From positions 62,001 to 126,000 of the forward strand of contig JAEUKT010000001.1 in NCBI GenBank assembly GCA_016794125.1: a DNA stretch of 64,000 bases, read 5' to 3'. Positions 8,785-18,230 of this stretch are shown piece by piece. The notes beneath the pieces were generated by a model. That model was not told where the DNA came from, searched no databases, and worked only from the letters and a program-made list of their open reading frames with translations. Position 1 is the stretch's first letter; every line of letters begins with the position of its first letter. Made by a program: the position numbers and the translations under genes. The stretch is from Alphaproteobacteria bacterium (GTDB taxonomy: Bacteria > Pseudomonadota > Alphaproteobacteria > Micavibrionales > UBA2020).

Positions 8785-9525
8785 ATGACTGAGGATCTTG
8801 CCTTCTTTATCATCGCCGGATTTATTGCGCAGTTGATCGACGGATCGCTGGGCATGGCCTATGGCGTGACCGCGTCCAGCCTGTTGCTCGGCATGGGTCT
8901 GCCGCCTGCGGTCGTCAGCTCCACCGTCCATGCCGCCGAATGTTTTTCAACCGGCGCGTCGGCGGCATCGCATCACATCTTTGGCAACGTGCATAAAAAA
9001 TTGTTCAAGAAACTGGTCGTGCCGGGCGTAGCAGGCGCAATCGTCGGCGCGTATATCCTGACCCAACTGGACGGCGATATCATTAAGCCCTACATCGCCT
9101 TATACCTGTTGCTGATGGGCATCGTCATTATTTTCAAAGCCTTCAAAAAAATCCCGCAGAAAGATGTGAACAAGCATATCACCCCGCTCGGCTTCTTCGG
9201 CGCGCTGATCGATACGGTCGGCGGCGGCGGCTGGGGGCCCATCGTGGCATCTAACCTCGTCGCGCGCGGGCAGGATGTGCGCAACACGGTCGGCAGCGTC
9301 AACGCCGCCGAATTTTTCGTGACGCTGGCTGCATCGCTCACCTTTTTGTTCACCATCGGCTTTTCGCATCCGCAAGTCATCGTCGGCCTTGCCATCGGCG
9401 GCGTGCTGGCGGCACCCATCGCCGCCTACCTGACCAAGCGTATTCCGGTGAAACCGTTCATGATCGCTGTCGGCCTGCTTGTCATCGGCCTCAGCATCCG
9501 CACCATGTGGAAAGTTTGGGGATGA
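8785..9525 (+). CDS. TauE/SafE family membrane transporter
   Basis: A 246-residue polytopic protein with about eight membrane segments. The N-terminal FIAQLIDGSLGMAYGVTASSLLL, STVHAAECFSTGASAASHH and the internal repeat FFGALIDTVGGGGWGPIVASNL are typical of the TauE/SafE (DUF81) family, which exports sulfite or small organosulfur anions. Specificity cannot be read from sequence. The stop overlaps the ubiE start as ATGA. No ribosome binding site is visible. Confidence 0.88.
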   Translation: MTEDLAFFIIAGFIAQLIDGSLGMAYGVTASSLLLGMGLPPAVVSSTVHAAECFSTGASAASHHIFGNVHKKLFKKLVVPGVAGAIVGAYILTQLDGDIIKPYIALYLLLMGIVIIFKAFKKIPQKDVNKHITPLGFFGALIDTVGGGGWGPIVASNLVARGQDVRNTVGSVNAAEFFVTLAASLTFLFTIGFSHPQVIVGLAIGGVLAAPIAAYLTKRIPVKPFMIAVGLLVIGLSIRTMWKVWG

Positions 9526-10277
9526 CCATGCAGAACAAGGAAAAAGACTGGTTCGGATATAAAAAGGTCAACCCGTCCGACAAAACGAAAATGGTCGAGG
9601 GCGTGTTCGATAACGTCGCATCCCGCTACGATCTGATGAATGATTTAATGTCAGGCGGCATCCACCGGTTGTGGAAAAACCGTTTCGTGCAGATGATGCA
9701 TCCGCGCGCCAACCGTAAATTGCTGGATGTCGCGGGCGGCACGGGCGACATCGCCTTCCGCTACCGCAAGGCGGCGGGCGAGTCCGCGAAAATCACCGTC
9801 TGCGATATCAATAAAGAAATGCTGAAGGTCGGCCGCAACCGCGCGATTGATCGCGGATATTTAAAAGGTTTCGAATGGGTCGAAGGCAATGCGGAATCCC
9901 TGCCCTTTGACGACCGCGAATTCCATCTGTATTCCATCGCCTTCGGCTTGCGCAACGTGACGCATATCGACAACGCGCTGGCCGATGCCTACCGCGTGCT
10001 GAAGCCGGGCGGACAATTCTTCTGCCTCGAATTCAGCCACCTGAAAAACGCCGCGCTGCAGAAGGTGTATGACGAATATTCTTTCCGCATCATCCCCAAA
10101 ATCGGCGAAATCGTCGCCAAAGACCGCGACAGCTACCAATACCTCGTGGAGAGCATCCGCCAATTCCCCAAACAGGCCGAACTCTCGGCGCGTCTGGAAA
10201 CGGCGGGTTTCGAAAACGTGAAGGTCGTGAATCTGTCAGGCGGAATCGCGGCGATACATATCGGGAATAAGCTGTAA
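9522..10277 (+). CDS. ubiE: Demethylmenaquinone/2-methoxy-6-polyprenyl-benzoquinol C-methyltransferase
   Basis: A 251-residue class I methyltransferase of the UbiE/COQ5 family. It has VFDNVASRYDLMNDLMSGGIHRLWK near residues 28-51, the SAM-binding LDVAGGTGD at 68-76 and the late LRNVTHIDNAL and FSHLKN regions. It acts in ubiquinone and/or menaquinone synthesis. ATG 9522 overlaps the TauE stop (ATGA); ATG 9528 is also possible, while the upstream in-frame codon at 9507 is inside the previous gene. Confidence 0.95.
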   Translation: MTMQNKEKDWFGYKKVNPSDKTKMVEGVFDNVASRYDLMNDLMSGGIHRLWKNRFVQMMHPRANRKLLDVAGGTGDIAFRYRKAAGESAKITVCDINKEMLKVGRNRAIDRGYLKGFEWVEGNAESLPFDDREFHLYSIAFGLRNVTHIDNALADAYRVLKPGGQFFCLEFSHLKNAALQKVYDEYSFRIIPKIGEIVAKDRDSYQYLVESIRQFPKQAELSARLETAGFENVKVVNLSGGIAAIHIGNKL

Positions 10278-10288
10278 ATTTCCGCTCG

Positions 10289-11320
10289 TCACGAAATAGG
10301 ACGATACGCTGTAAACGCAGTTATTCCTGAAGCATTATTTTTCATTATCTGAACATCAAAATGCCTGTTCGGTTTACTCAGGCACCAGTCACGCAATCCC
10401 GCGCTGTAACTTTTATTTTCATCCGTTCCCAATACTTTCAAAGGCGCCACGAGGTTCACTTGTTGGGCACCTTTGCAGAAAAAATTTTCTACCAACGCGT
10501 GTAATTTATTTTTAATGGATTGTCCCGCTGCAATGTCAGTTTTTATATCCATATGAATCGTGAATAATACATGATTGATAAATTCGTAACCGGTCAAACC
10601 CTTCTCTTCACACTCTTTTGCATTCTCTTTGTACACGCGTTCACGATCGTCACGACGCAGCAGAGAAAAATGGATTTGATAGTCAAAAATTTTGGCTAAA
10701 TCAAAATTGGCATTCGTTGGGATTTTAACTTTGGACATATCGTCAAACCCAATTCCAAGAATATAGTTTGTCGAATGTTTGGTTGGATCCTGAACAATTC
10801 GCGATGCCGCGTTCCAACCGCCATCGTCGCGCAGTAAAAAAGTGTTTGGATAAGAGCCAATGACAAGTTGAACGAATTTATCCGCGTCATCGACAAAGGA
10901 TGCATACTCCACTCGGAAGTATGTAGTGCGGCCCGAAAAATCCCAGTCTGCCTTTTTTAAAACTTCATCTGATGGGATAACCGGATTTCCGCCGACCGTA
11001 AGGCCGAGAATTTCGCAAGCCTGCTCTGGATGAAGCCTGCCACGAAATCCAACATAAACTTCTCGTAAGATATCCATTTGATAAACATCATCAACGCCGG
11101 CCGGGCCAATTCGGACCGTCAGCCAGCCATATTTTAGCCGGATGTTTATGCATCTGCCGTCAGAAAGAACGCCTTCTGAATCTATACTGTTGTTAGCTAC
11201 AGGTAGCGCGATCAGATCGAGGTTAAGAGGTTCTATTTTGGAGGCGGAAAAAATAATACCTTTCGTATCATGACGATCTTCAATAGCTTTGCGCTGTTCG
11301 TCGGTGTACTTGCTCCACAT
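10289..11320 (-). CDS. Orphan hypothetical protein, AT-richer than neighbours
   Basis: A 343-residue protein that I do not recognise. It has no signal peptide or membrane segment. The N-terminus MWSKYTDEQRKAIEDRHD is charged and helical. It is mixed alpha/beta with isolated motifs such as YVGFRGRLHPEQACEILGL and DWDFSGRTTYFRVEYASF. The coding sequence is visibly richer in A and T than the surrounding genes, with different codon choice, which suggests recent acquisition. A perfect 6-2-6 inverted repeat (TTAGAA/TTCTAA) at 11347-11360 lies just upstream and may be an operator. Confidence 0.65.
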   Translation of the reverse strand: MWSKYTDEQRKAIEDRHDTKGIIFSASKIEPLNLDLIALPVANNSIDSEGVLSDGRCINIRLKYGWLTVRIGPAGVDDVYQMDILREVYVGFRGRLHPEQACEILGLTVGGNPVIPSDEVLKKADWDFSGRTTYFRVEYASFVDDADKFVQLVIGSYPNTFLLRDDGGWNAASRIVQDPTKHSTNYILGIGFDDMSKVKIPTNANFDLAKIFDYQIHFSLLRRDDRERVYKENAKECEEKGLTGYEFINHVLFTIHMDIKTDIAAGQSIKNKLHALVENFFCKGAQQVNLVAPLKVLGTDENKSYSAGLRDWCLSKPNRHFDVQIMKNNASGITAFTAYRPIS

Positions 11321-11378
11321 TTTAATAACAACCTGCGAAACCTACGTTAGAAACTTCTAAAATCGTCAAATTTGAGAA

Positions 11379-11765
11379 TTACTTCCCCTCGCTATCCAAC
11401 CTCTCCACCACCGCCGCAATCTCGGCCTCCAGATCCTTCTCCTCGATCTTGCGCGATGCGCCGAGTGGTGAGTCTCCCGCGTACAGCCAGACGTCGCCGG
11501 TTTCGAATTTCAACTCGCCGCAGGTGCCGTAGCCCTTATGTTCAAGGCGGATGGTTTCGCCGGCAGCGGGTGCGCCCTTGCCGGATTTGCCGATGCGGAA
11601 GATGACGTAATCGTCGCCCGCTTCCTCCACCCCGCCAATGAACAGGATGTCGCTGGCCTCCGCCTTTTGCTTGAACGACAACTGGTTGACGGCGGGTGAA
11701 CAAGCCGCGGCGGGCGTTGACACGGCGATCAGGGTGGCGACCATCAGGCCAAGGAACAGGCGCAT
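11379..11765 (-). CDS. Small secreted cysteine-containing protein, possibly NTR/OB-fold
   Basis: A 128-residue protein with a signal peptide ending in AAA and a mature N-terminus beginning with CSP. The order of CSP..., ASDILFIGGVEEAGDDYVIFRI and GYGTCGELKFETGDVWLYAG resembles bacterial NTR-like (TIMP-like) domains: N-terminal Cys, FxG.V strand, C-G-x-x-F-x-x-G. This fold call is inference. It probably stays in the periplasm with disulfides. Codon usage returns to the genome-typical GC-rich pattern. It is divergent from dut. Confidence 0.7.
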   Translation of the reverse strand: MRLFLGLMVATLIAVSTPAAACSPAVNQLSFKQKAEASDILFIGGVEEAGDDYVIFRIGKSGKGAPAAGETIRLEHKGYGTCGELKFETGDVWLYAGDSPLGASRKIEEKDLEAEIAAVVERLDSEGK

Positions 11766-11824
11766 CGGAATTCATCCTTATAAACTTATAAAATTCATGC
11801 GGCATAGCCTGCCGCCTTGTCATT

Positions 11825-11854
11825 CTGTCACAAGGTAGGCTAAATACATATATT
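11825..11854 (+). promoter_or_regulatory. Candidate promoter for dut
   Basis: CTGTCA at 11825-11830, an 18-bp spacer and TATATT at 11849-11854, followed 25 nt later by the dut start. The -10 is strong (5 of 6 consensus positions) and the -35 moderate (4 of 6). Confidence 0.45.
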
Positions 11855-11879
11855 CTAAACCGCGCTTGTGGAGAATATT

Positions 11880-12350
11880 ATGTCTAAAACCGTCGCCATT
11901 TCCATTACCCAGCTGCCGAACGCCAAGGGGCTGAACCTGCCCAAATATGCGACCGAATTATCGGCGGGCGTCGATCTGGAGGCGGCGGTAGATGCGCCCG
12001 TGACGCTGAAACCCGGCGAGCGCCAGCTGATCCCGACCGGCATTGCCATTGCGCTTCCCGAAGGATACGAGGCGCAGGTGCGCCCCCGCTCCGGCCTTGC
12101 GTTTAAAAATGGCGTGACGGTTTTGAATTCCCCCGGCACCATCGACGCCGATTATCGCGGCGAAGTGAAAGTCATCCTCACCAACCTCGGCACCGAACCC
12201 TTTACGATCGAGCGCGGCATGCGCGTGGCGCAGATGGTGGTCGCGCAATATACGCGCGTCAGCTTCAATTTGGTCGAGCAGCTCGATGAAACGGCGCGCG
12301 GCGCTGGCGGTTTTGGTTCCACCGGTACGGCGGCGAAAAAAGCGTCATGA
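11880..12350 (+). CDS. dut: dUTP diphosphatase
   Basis: A 156-residue trimeric-type dUTPase. All five family motifs are present: [50 protein letters not shown] and the C-terminal [10 protein letters not shown] arm. It hydrolyses dUTP to dUMP, preventing uracil incorporation and feeding dTMP synthesis. An in-frame GTG at 11868 is less likely than ATG 11880, because GGAG lies 6 nt before the ATG. It overlaps cysK by 4 nt (ATGA). Confidence 0.97.
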   Translation: MSKTVAISITQLPNAKGLNLPKYATELSAGVDLEAAVDAPVTLKPGERQLIPTGIAIALPEGYEAQVRPRSGLAFKNGVTVLNSPGTIDADYRGEVKVILTNLGTEPFTIERGMRVAQMVVAQYTRVSFNLVEQLDETARGAGGFGSTGTAAKKAS

Positions 12351-13285
12351 ACATCCACGATCATATCTGGCAGACGATCGGCAACACCCCTCTCGTCCGC
12401 ATCCCAAAGCTGACCGCCGAACACGGCATCAAGGCCGATATCGTGCTGAAGCTGGAATTCTTCAACCCGCTGTCGAGCGTGAAGGACCGCCTTGCGATTT
12501 CGCTTATCGAAGCGGGCGAAGCATCGGGCAAGATCAACAAGGATACCGTGATTATCGAGCCGACATCGGGCAATACCGGCATCGGCCTCGCCTTCATCTG
12601 CGCGGCGAAAGGGTATCGGTTAATCCTGACCATGCCCGAAAGCATGTCGTTCGAGCGCCGCAAGATGCTGCGCTTGTTCGGGGCCGAGCTTGACCTCACC
12701 CCCGCCGACAAGGGCATGAGCGGCGCAATCGCCCGCGCGAAAGAACTGGCGGAGAAGCACAAGAACAGCTTCATCCCCCAGCAATTCGACAACCCCGCCA
12801 ACCCCGATATCCACCGCCGCACGACCGCCGAAGAAATCTGGCGCGATACGGATGGAAAAGCCGATGTTCTGATTTCCGGCGTCGGCACGGGCGGCACGCT
12901 CACGGGTGTCTCGCAGGCGCTGAAGGCAAAAAAACCGTCCTTCCGCACCATCGCGGTCGAACCCGCCGACAGCGCGGTATTGTCGGGCAAGCCGCCCGGC
13001 TCGCATAAAATTCAGGGCATCGGCGCAGGCTTCGTGCCGGGCGTGCTGGATGTGAAGCTGATCGATGAAATTATCCCCGTTTCCAACGAAGACGCTTATT
13101 CCATGATGCGCCATGTGGCGAAGACCGAAGGTATCCCTGTCGGCGTGTCGTCGGGCGCTGCCATCACCGCCGCAATCGCGGTTGGGCAACGCCCCGAGAT
13201 GGCGGGCAAGATGATCGTGACGATCGTGCCCAGCATGGCGGAGCGTTACCTTTCGCTGCCCCCTTTCAAGGACCTTGAAGGATGA
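12347..13285 (+). CDS. cysK: Cysteine synthase A (O-acetylserine sulfhydrylase)
   Basis: A 312-residue PLP enzyme. [10 protein letters not shown] opens the fold, SSVKDR supplies the PLP lysine (Lys46), and [12 protein letters not shown] at about 71-82 binds the substrate carboxylate. [11 protein letters not shown] near 185 binds the phosphate and VSSGAA near 265 is the C-terminal PLP contact. It converts O-acetylserine and sulfide to cysteine. It overlaps dut upstream and the SRPBCC gene downstream, both as ATGA, giving a three-gene coupled unit. Confidence 0.96.
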   Translation: MNIHDHIWQTIGNTPLVRIPKLTAEHGIKADIVLKLEFFNPLSSVKDRLAISLIEAGEASGKINKDTVIIEPTSGNTGIGLAFICAAKGYRLILTMPESMSFERRKMLRLFGAELDLTPADKGMSGAIARAKELAEKHKNSFIPQQFDNPANPDIHRRTTAEEIWRDTDGKADVLISGVGTGGTLTGVSQALKAKKPSFRTIAVEPADSAVLSGKPPGSHKIQGIGAGFVPGVLDVKLIDEIIPVSNEDAYSMMRHVAKTEGIPVGVSSGAAITAAIAVGQRPEMAGKMIVTIVPSMAERYLSLPPFKDLEG

Positions 13286-13701
13286 TCGAATACGATATTT
13301 TCATCGCCGCACCACGTCAGGCCGTCTGGGAATTCCTGACCCGCCACGACCATATCCAGCAATGGTGGGGCAAGGGCGTGAACCTGCATGTGCAGGAAAA
13401 CGATGAAACGCCGCAGCCGTGGATCGACCATAACGGCATCCAGCACACAACGCGGGGCAGCGTCACAGCAATCGAAGCGAATACACGCCTGCAGCTGAAC
13501 TGGACCGATGACGGCTGGCCGGGCCCGACGCGCGTCGAATTCCTGCTCTCCAGCTATAACGACGGCACGAACCTTTATATGTGCCAGTCCGGCTGGGATA
13601 TCTTCACCGACCAGCAGCGCGCCGAACTGGTCGAGCAATACCGCAGCCTGTGGCGGCAGCTGCTGGATAATTTCAAGGCGTACTGCCTGAAAACACGATA
13701 G
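13282..13701 (+). CDS. SRPBCC/AHSA1-type domain protein
   Basis: A 139-residue single-domain protein. The pattern [28 protein letters not shown] at the N-terminus, the central acidic strands and a long C-terminal helix ([22 protein letters not shown]) match the START-like AHSA1 fold, which binds hydrophobic ligands. It has no signal peptide. The ligand is unknown, and coupling to cysK does not by itself indicate a role in sulfur metabolism. Confidence 0.8.
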   Translation: MIEYDIFIAAPRQAVWEFLTRHDHIQQWWGKGVNLHVQENDETPQPWIDHNGIQHTTRGSVTAIEANTRLQLNWTDDGWPGPTRVEFLLSSYNDGTNLYMCQSGWDIFTDQQRAELVEQYRSLWRQLLDNFKAYCLKTR

Positions 13702-13704
13702 CAG

Positions 13705-13734
13705 AAAAAAGCCCCATCGCGGCAGCGACGGGGC
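13705..13734. terminator. Bidirectional intrinsic terminator between convergent genes
   Basis: The stem GCCCCATCG/CGACGGGGC has one mismatch and the loop is CGGCAG. It is flanked by AAAAAA on the left (a T-run on the minus strand) and a pyrimidine-rich TCTCTTCCTT on the right. It is best formed for the minus-strand gene ending at 13764 and is usable for the plus-strand unit ending at 13701. Confidence 0.75.
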
Positions 13735-13763
13735 TCTCTTCCTTGTTCAAGAAGCCGGTTGGT

Positions 13764-14246
13764 TTAGCCGAGACGCTGCGTGGGCAGCGGCGCGGGTTTC
13801 GGCGCGGGCTTTGCCGTCACCTTGGCCGATGCGGCAGGATCAGCCGATGCGTTGAAATCGGCAGCCGATGCCTTTGCGCCCAGCGTCGAGGGGGCAGAGT
13901 CATCATTGGCAGGAACGGCAAGTTTCTGTTCTTCCGCCTTTTCCTTCGCCCAGTCGCGCGCGCCGCGGTAATCGCCGATCACCTGCTTCAGCGCGTCGCC
14001 GAACATGCCGCCGATTTTCTTGAAGAAGCCAAGCGCGGGTTCACGCCATTCCTTCTTCGCGGCGACAGCGGCCGCACCGCCAATAACGGCGACAGCGCTC
14101 AGCAGCGGCGCCGCAGTCACTACCGCCGCCACAACGGGCAGCACGAACCATGACGCGACGGCAGTGCCGCCAAGAAGCGCGTATGATCCAAGCCGGCCGA
14201 GTTTGCCGGTGGTTTCGGTTTCAGGGGTCTCGGGGGTAACTGCCAT
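13764..14246 (-). CDS. Small membrane protein with Ala/Pro-rich tail
   Basis: A 160-residue unrecognised protein. Residues about 20-65 form two adjacent membrane segments (LGSYALLGGTAVASWFVLPVVAAV and a second Ala-rich run ending before KKEWREP). A charged amphipathic helix follows, then a disordered tail (ASAADFNASADPAASAK... KPAPKPAPLPTQRLG). The same build is seen in the next upstream minus-strand gene (14469-14918). Neither has a recognisable catalytic motif. The tail shares an AADFNA[AS]A element with the C-terminus of the exonuclease-I-like protein at 20213-21886. Confidence 0.65.
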   Translation of the reverse strand: MAVTPETPETETTGKLGRLGSYALLGGTAVASWFVLPVVAAVVTAAPLLSAVAVIGGAAAVAAKKEWREPALGFFKKIGGMFGDALKQVIGDYRGARDWAKEKAEEQKLAVPANDDSAPSTLGAKASAADFNASADPAASAKVTAKPAPKPAPLPTQRLG

Positions 14247-14302
14247 CAGTCTTGTGCCTTTTCGTTTGTTGATCCATGCCCGCCTTGTGGAGGGTTGATA
14301 CG

Positions 14303-14331
14303 AGTCTAGGAAGGAAAGGCAAATATGTCAA
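14303..14331 (-). promoter_or_regulatory. Promoter for the 13764-14246 membrane protein gene
   Basis: Read on the minus strand: TTGACA (14331-14326), a 17-bp spacer and TAGACT (14308-14303). This perfect -35 with a 4/6 -10 is followed by a roughly 50-nt leader to the ATG. Confidence 0.65.
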
Positions 14332-14404
14332 TTTTGTGGACGGCGTTAAGCCATATTTATCAATAATATCAATATATTAATACGTGGGGTGCAATAGTAA
14401 CACA

Positions 14405-14441
14405 AATGCTGAAAGTGAGCAAAATACCCACTTTCAGCATT
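14405..14441. terminator. Perfect 13-bp inverted repeat between two minus-strand genes
   Basis: AATGCTGAAAGTG (14405-14417) and CACTTTCAGCATT (14429-14441) pair perfectly around an 11-nt loop. The site is just downstream of the 14469-14918 gene and upstream of the promoter of the next one. It lacks a T-run on the minus strand, so it may end transcription inefficiently, protect a 3' end or bind a protein. Confidence 0.5.
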
Positions 14442-14468
14442 CGAATCAAACTCTCGATTCTTGTGTTT

Positions 14469-14918
14469 TTACGGCTTCGGCGCAGGCGGCACGGGTGCCG
14501 GCTTCGGCGCTTCGATCGCGGGCGCAGCCACAACTTCGGGCTTCGCGGCGTTGTTGAAACCGGGTTCAACCGATGCGTTTTTGAACGTGCTGGTCGCGCG
14601 TTCGATCGACTCTTTTTTCTCGGCGGCTTTGCGCTCTTTGCGCGCGTTCCACCAGTTTTTCACGCGGCCGAAATCTTCGGAGATGTGCGAAACAAGGTCC
14701 TGACCAAGGTTCACCAGCTGGTCGCCCAGTTTCTGGAGGTTGTTGCGGCCTTTTTCGGTGGTCGCGTAATACGCCAGACCCGCGATGCCGACGACGGAAA
14801 CGATGGGGAAAGACAGCGTCATGCCAAGCGCCCAGAGACCGGTCGAGAGCGTGCCTGCGCCCGCCAGATAAGTGGTGGTTTTTTCGGCGCGCTGATGGTT
14901 TTTGTTTTCTTCGGACAT
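14469..14918 (-). CDS. Small membrane protein with coiled-coil and Ala/Pro-rich tail
   Basis: A 149-residue unrecognised protein. The hydrophilic N-terminus MSEENKNHQRAEKTTTY is followed by two close membrane segments (residues about 17-50). A charged helix with NARKERKAAEKKES comes next, then a tail of PAIEAPKPAPVPPAPKP. The layout matches the neighbouring 160-residue protein, but the sequences are only loosely alike. A clear promoter and an AGAGGG ribosome binding site precede it. Confidence 0.65.
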   Translation of the reverse strand: MSEENKNHQRAEKTTTYLAGAGTLSTGLWALGMTLSFPIVSVVGIAGLAYYATTEKGRNNLQKLGDQLVNLGQDLVSHISEDFGRVKNWWNARKERKAAEKKESIERATSTFKNASVEPGFNNAAKPEVVAAPAIEAPKPAPVPPAPKP

Positions 14919-14958
14919 AGAACCCTCTTTTTATAAATTGGCGTTAAAACGGGAGCCC

Positions 14959-14986
14959 ATAATACGGCCAAGTTGTGACAAGTCAA
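14959..14986 (-). promoter_or_regulatory. Promoter for the 14469-14918 gene
   Basis: On the minus strand: TTGACT (14986-14981), a 16-bp spacer and TATTAT (14964-14959). Both boxes match consensus at five of six positions, and the start codon is about 40 nt downstream. Confidence 0.65.
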
Positions 14987-15059
14987 GGACTTAGAAGGTG
15001 ATAATTCCTTGCGATTTCAGCCTATTGCGAAGGCGGCAGAATCCCTTTAAAAATTGTCT

Positions 15060-17780
15060 ATGCAAAATGCCTCATTGGAAATTCCGGCGAGCGAAACGCC
15101 AGAAACCGCCCCTGCTCGTGCAGCGACTGTAACGCCCGCTGCGGCAGCAGCCACACCAATGATGGCGCAATATCATGCTGTGAAAGAGCAGCACAAAGAC
15201 TGCCTGCTGTTCTATCGCATGGGCGATTTTTTCGAATTGTTTTTCGACGATGCGATTACGGCGGCCGCCGCGCTCGACATCACGCTGACAAAGCGCGGCG
15301 CGCATAACGGCGGTGAAATCCCGATGTGCGGCGTGCCATGGCATTCGCATGAATCCTATCTCGCCCGCCTGATAAAACTCGGCCATAAGGTCGCGATCTG
15401 CGAACAGGTCGAAACGCCCGCCGAAGCAAAACAACGCGGCGGATACAAGGCGCTTGTGCGTCGCGATGTGACACGCGTCGTCACCGCCGGCACGCTGACC
15501 GAAGACACGCTGCTGGAAAAAAACGCGAATAACTACCTCGCCGCGCTGGCCGAAATTGCGGGCGCGATCGGCATGGCGTGGCTGGACCTTTCGACCGGCG
15601 ATTTCACGCTGCAGCCTGTGCTGCCCCGCGATCTTGGCGCTACTTTGGGTCGTGTCGGCGCGAATGAAATTCTTGTGCCGGAAAAAATGACGCAGAACGA
15701 AAACCACTTCGAAGTTTTCGCCGATGTGCGCAAGCAGCTGACCGTGCAGCCGGGTTCCCGCTTCGATCCCGAAAACGCGCGCCGCCGTCTGGAAACCATG
15801 TTCGGCGTTTCGACGCTCGAAAGCTTCGGCGGTTTCAGCCGCGCGGAAATCGCGGCGGCGGGCGCGCTGATCGATTACGTCGAGCTGACGCAAAAGGGCA
15901 AATTCCCGCGCCTGTCCGCACCGCGCCAGCTTGCGCTGGGTTCGGTGATGGAAATCGATGCCGCCACGCGCCGCAACCTTGAACTGACCGCTACGATGAC
16001 GGGCGAACGCGCGGGGAGCCTGCTGCACACCATCGACCGCACCATTACGGGCGCGGGCGCGCGGCTGCTGGCGAAACATCTTGCCATGCCGCTGACGACC
16101 CCTGCCGAAATACACCGCCGGCTTGACATGGTCGAGCATTTTTTCACGCGGAACGACCTGCGTCTGGATACGCGCGGTTTCCTGCAGCGTTGCGCCGATA
16201 TCGAACGCTCGCTCGCCCGTCTCAGCCTTGACCGCGGCGGTCCGCGCGATTTGGCCGCCATCCGCGATACGCTCGCGCAGACCGTGCAGCTGCATCACCT
16301 GATCCTGAAAAGCGCCGCCACCCTGCCCGCCGGATTGAACGATGCGCTTGAAACTTTAAGGCTCTGGGGTTCGCACCATCCGCTGATCGACCAGCTGGAA
16401 CGCGCGCTGGCGCAGGATCTGCCGGTGCTTGCCCGCGACGGCGGTTTCATCGCACCCGGCTATTCCCCGCGCCTGGATGAACTCCGCATGTTGCGCGACG
16501 ACAGCCGCCAGCATATCGCGCGCCTGCAGGCAGAATATGTGCAGGCGACCGGCGTGAACACGCTCAAGATCAAGCACAACAACGTGATCGGCTATTTCAT
16601 CGAAGTCACGACAGCCAACGGCGACAAACTGTTCGCCGATACCGCCCGCTTCATCCACCGCCAGACGATGGCGAATGCCGCCCGCTTCACGACGGTTGAA
16701 TTGTCGGAGCTGGAGCGCAAAATTTCCGAAGCCGCCGAAAAATCCCTCGCGCTCGAGCTGGAACTTTTCGCGGCGCTCACGAAAGAAGTCATGGGTCAGG
16801 CGGAAATCATCGCCCGCACCGCCAACGCGCTTGCCGCTATCGATGTCGCCGCCGCGCTTGCCGAATATGCGTCGCGCAACAATTGCGTGCGCCCGCTGGT
16901 CGATGAAACGCTGGCATTTGACATCAAGGGCGGCCGCCATCCGGTCGTCGAATTCGCGCTGAAACGCCAGAACGCCGAATTTATCGCGAATGACTGCACG
17001 CTGGCCGATGCGTCGCGCCTCTGGCTGCTGACCGGCCCGAACATGGCGGGTAAATCGACCTTCCTGCGGCAGAACGCGCTGATCGCGCTGCTGGCGCAAA
17101 TTGGCGCATATGTTCCCGCAACCTCCGCGCATATCGGTGTGGTTGACCGCCTTTACAGCCGTGTGGGGGCCGCCGATGATCTTGCGCGCGGCCGCTCCAC
17201 CTTCATGGTGGAAATGGTCGAAACCGCGACAATCCTGAACCAGTCGTCGTCACGCTCGCTTGTCATCCTCGATGAAATCGGGCGCGGCACGGCGACGTTT
17301 GACGGCCTTTCCATCGCCTGGGCTTGCCTTGAATACCTGCACGAGGCGAATAAATCGCGCGCACTGTTCGCGACGCATTACCACGAACTGACGACACTGA
17401 CGGAAAAGCTAAAAAACCTCGCCTGCTTCACGATGAAGGTGAAGGAATGGAAAGACAGCATTATTTTCCTGCATGAAGTCGCCCCCGGCACCGCCGACCG
17501 TTCCTACGGCATCCATGTCGCGAAACTGGCAGGGCTGCCGCCTGCGGTAATCGAGCGCGCGGAAGAAGTGCTGAAAAACCTCGAAAATCCGAAAGACGGC
17601 AAGACGTCGAAAAATGTCGGCGCGGAACTGCCGCTGTTCAGCGTCGTGCCGAAGGCAGCGCCAGCAAAACCGTCCGCCGCCGAAGAAGCTTTGCGCGCCA
17701 TCAACCCCGACAACCTGACGCCCCGCGAGGCGCTGGATGCGCTTTACGCGCTGAAGGAAAAACTGTCGGACAAGAAGTGA
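15060..17780 (+). CDS. mutS: DNA mismatch repair protein MutS
   Basis: A 906-residue protein. The mismatch-binding domain shows [15 protein letters not shown] with the Phe-x-Glu wedge. The C-terminal ATPase has Walker [14 protein letters not shown] near residue 660, STFMVEM, Walker [17 protein letters not shown] and the ATHYHELT His. It recognises mismatches and recruits MutL. An in-frame TTG at 15054 would add two residues; ATG 15060 is preferred. Neither start has a strong ribosome binding site. The stop abuts the stop of the convergent gtrA-like gene with no spacer. Confidence 0.97.
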   Translation: MQNASLEIPASETPETAPARAATVTPAAAAATPMMAQYHAVKEQHKDCLLFYRMGDFFELFFDDAITAAAALDITLTKRGAHNGGEIPMCGVPWHSHESYLARLIKLGHKVAICEQVETPAEAKQRGGYKALVRRDVTRVVTAGTLTEDTLLEKNANNYLAALAEIAGAIGMAWLDLSTGDFTLQPVLPRDLGATLGRVGANEILVPEKMTQNENHFEVFADVRKQLTVQPGSRFDPENARRRLETMFGVSTLESFGGFSRAEIAAAGALIDYVELTQKGKFPRLSAPRQLALGSVMEIDAATRRNLELTATMTGERAGSLLHTIDRTITGAGARLLAKHLAMPLTTPAEIHRRLDMVEHFFTRNDLRLDTRGFLQRCADIERSLARLSLDRGGPRDLAAIRDTLAQTVQLHHLILKSAATLPAGLNDALETLRLWGSHHPLIDQLERALAQDLPVLARDGGFIAPGYSPRLDELRMLRDDSRQHIARLQAEYVQATGVNTLKIKHNNVIGYFIEVTTANGDKLFADTARFIHRQTMANAARFTTVELSELERKISEAAEKSLALELELFAALTKEVMGQAEIIARTANALAAIDVAAALAEYASRNNCVRPLVDETLAFDIKGGRHPVVEFALKRQNAEFIANDCTLADASRLWLLTGPNMAGKSTFLRQNALIALLAQIGAYVPATSAHIGVVDRLYSRVGAADDLARGRSTFMVEMVETATILNQSSSRSLVILDEIGRGTATFDGLSIAWACLEYLHEANKSRALFATHYHELTTLTEKLKNLACFTMKVKEWKDSIIFLHEVAPGTADRSYGIHVAKLAGLPPAVIERAEEVLKNLENPKDGKTSKNVGAELPLFSVVPKAAPAKPSAAEEALRAINPDNLTPREALDALYALKEKLSDKK

Positions 17781-18230
17781 TTATTTCCCGCGCGGGAAGA
17801 CGAAAAAGCGCAGCAGCACGAAATTGACCGCCAGCCCCGCCCCCACGCCGCAGCAGAGCGAAAACATGCGCGCGATAAAACCCTCGGGCAGCGCCGCCAG
17901 CAGCAGGCAGAACACGCCGTAATTGATCGCGGCGGCAAACAGCTGGCAGGCGACAAACCCCGCCGCCTGCGCCGAGGTTTTTGCGGGTTTTGCCGCATCG
18001 GTGAAGGTGAAGTTTTTATGCAGCAGGTACGTCACGCCAATCGCCAGCGTCATCGACAATCCGCGCGCCGCATAAACCGACAGGTCGAGGAAAATAAACA
18101 GCTCCAGCAGCCCCGCATCGACCAGAAACCCCAGCCCGCCCACCAGCAGATAGCGCAGGAAACTGGGCCCGAGCCGCCGCAGCAGCGGGATGCGGTTGAG
18201 GAGGTCTAGCGCCTGACGTTCAAATAGCAT
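17781..18230 (-). CDS. GtrA-like membrane protein
   Basis: A 149-residue protein with four membrane segments and the family pattern FLRYLLVGGLGFLVDAGLLELF...SMTLAIGVTYLLHKNFTF. GtrA proteins help move polyprenyl-linked sugars across the membrane or support glycosyltransferases. It overlaps the GT2 gene immediately upstream by 25 nt, so the two probably work together in making a lipid-linked sugar for envelope glycosylation. Confidence 0.88.
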   Translation of the reverse strand: MLFERQALDLLNRIPLLRRLGPSFLRYLLVGGLGFLVDAGLLELFIFLDLSVYAARGLSMTLAIGVTYLLHKNFTFTDAAKPAKTSAQAAGFVACQLFAAAINYGVFCLLLAALPEGFIARMFSLCCGVGAGLAVNFVLLRFFVFPRGK

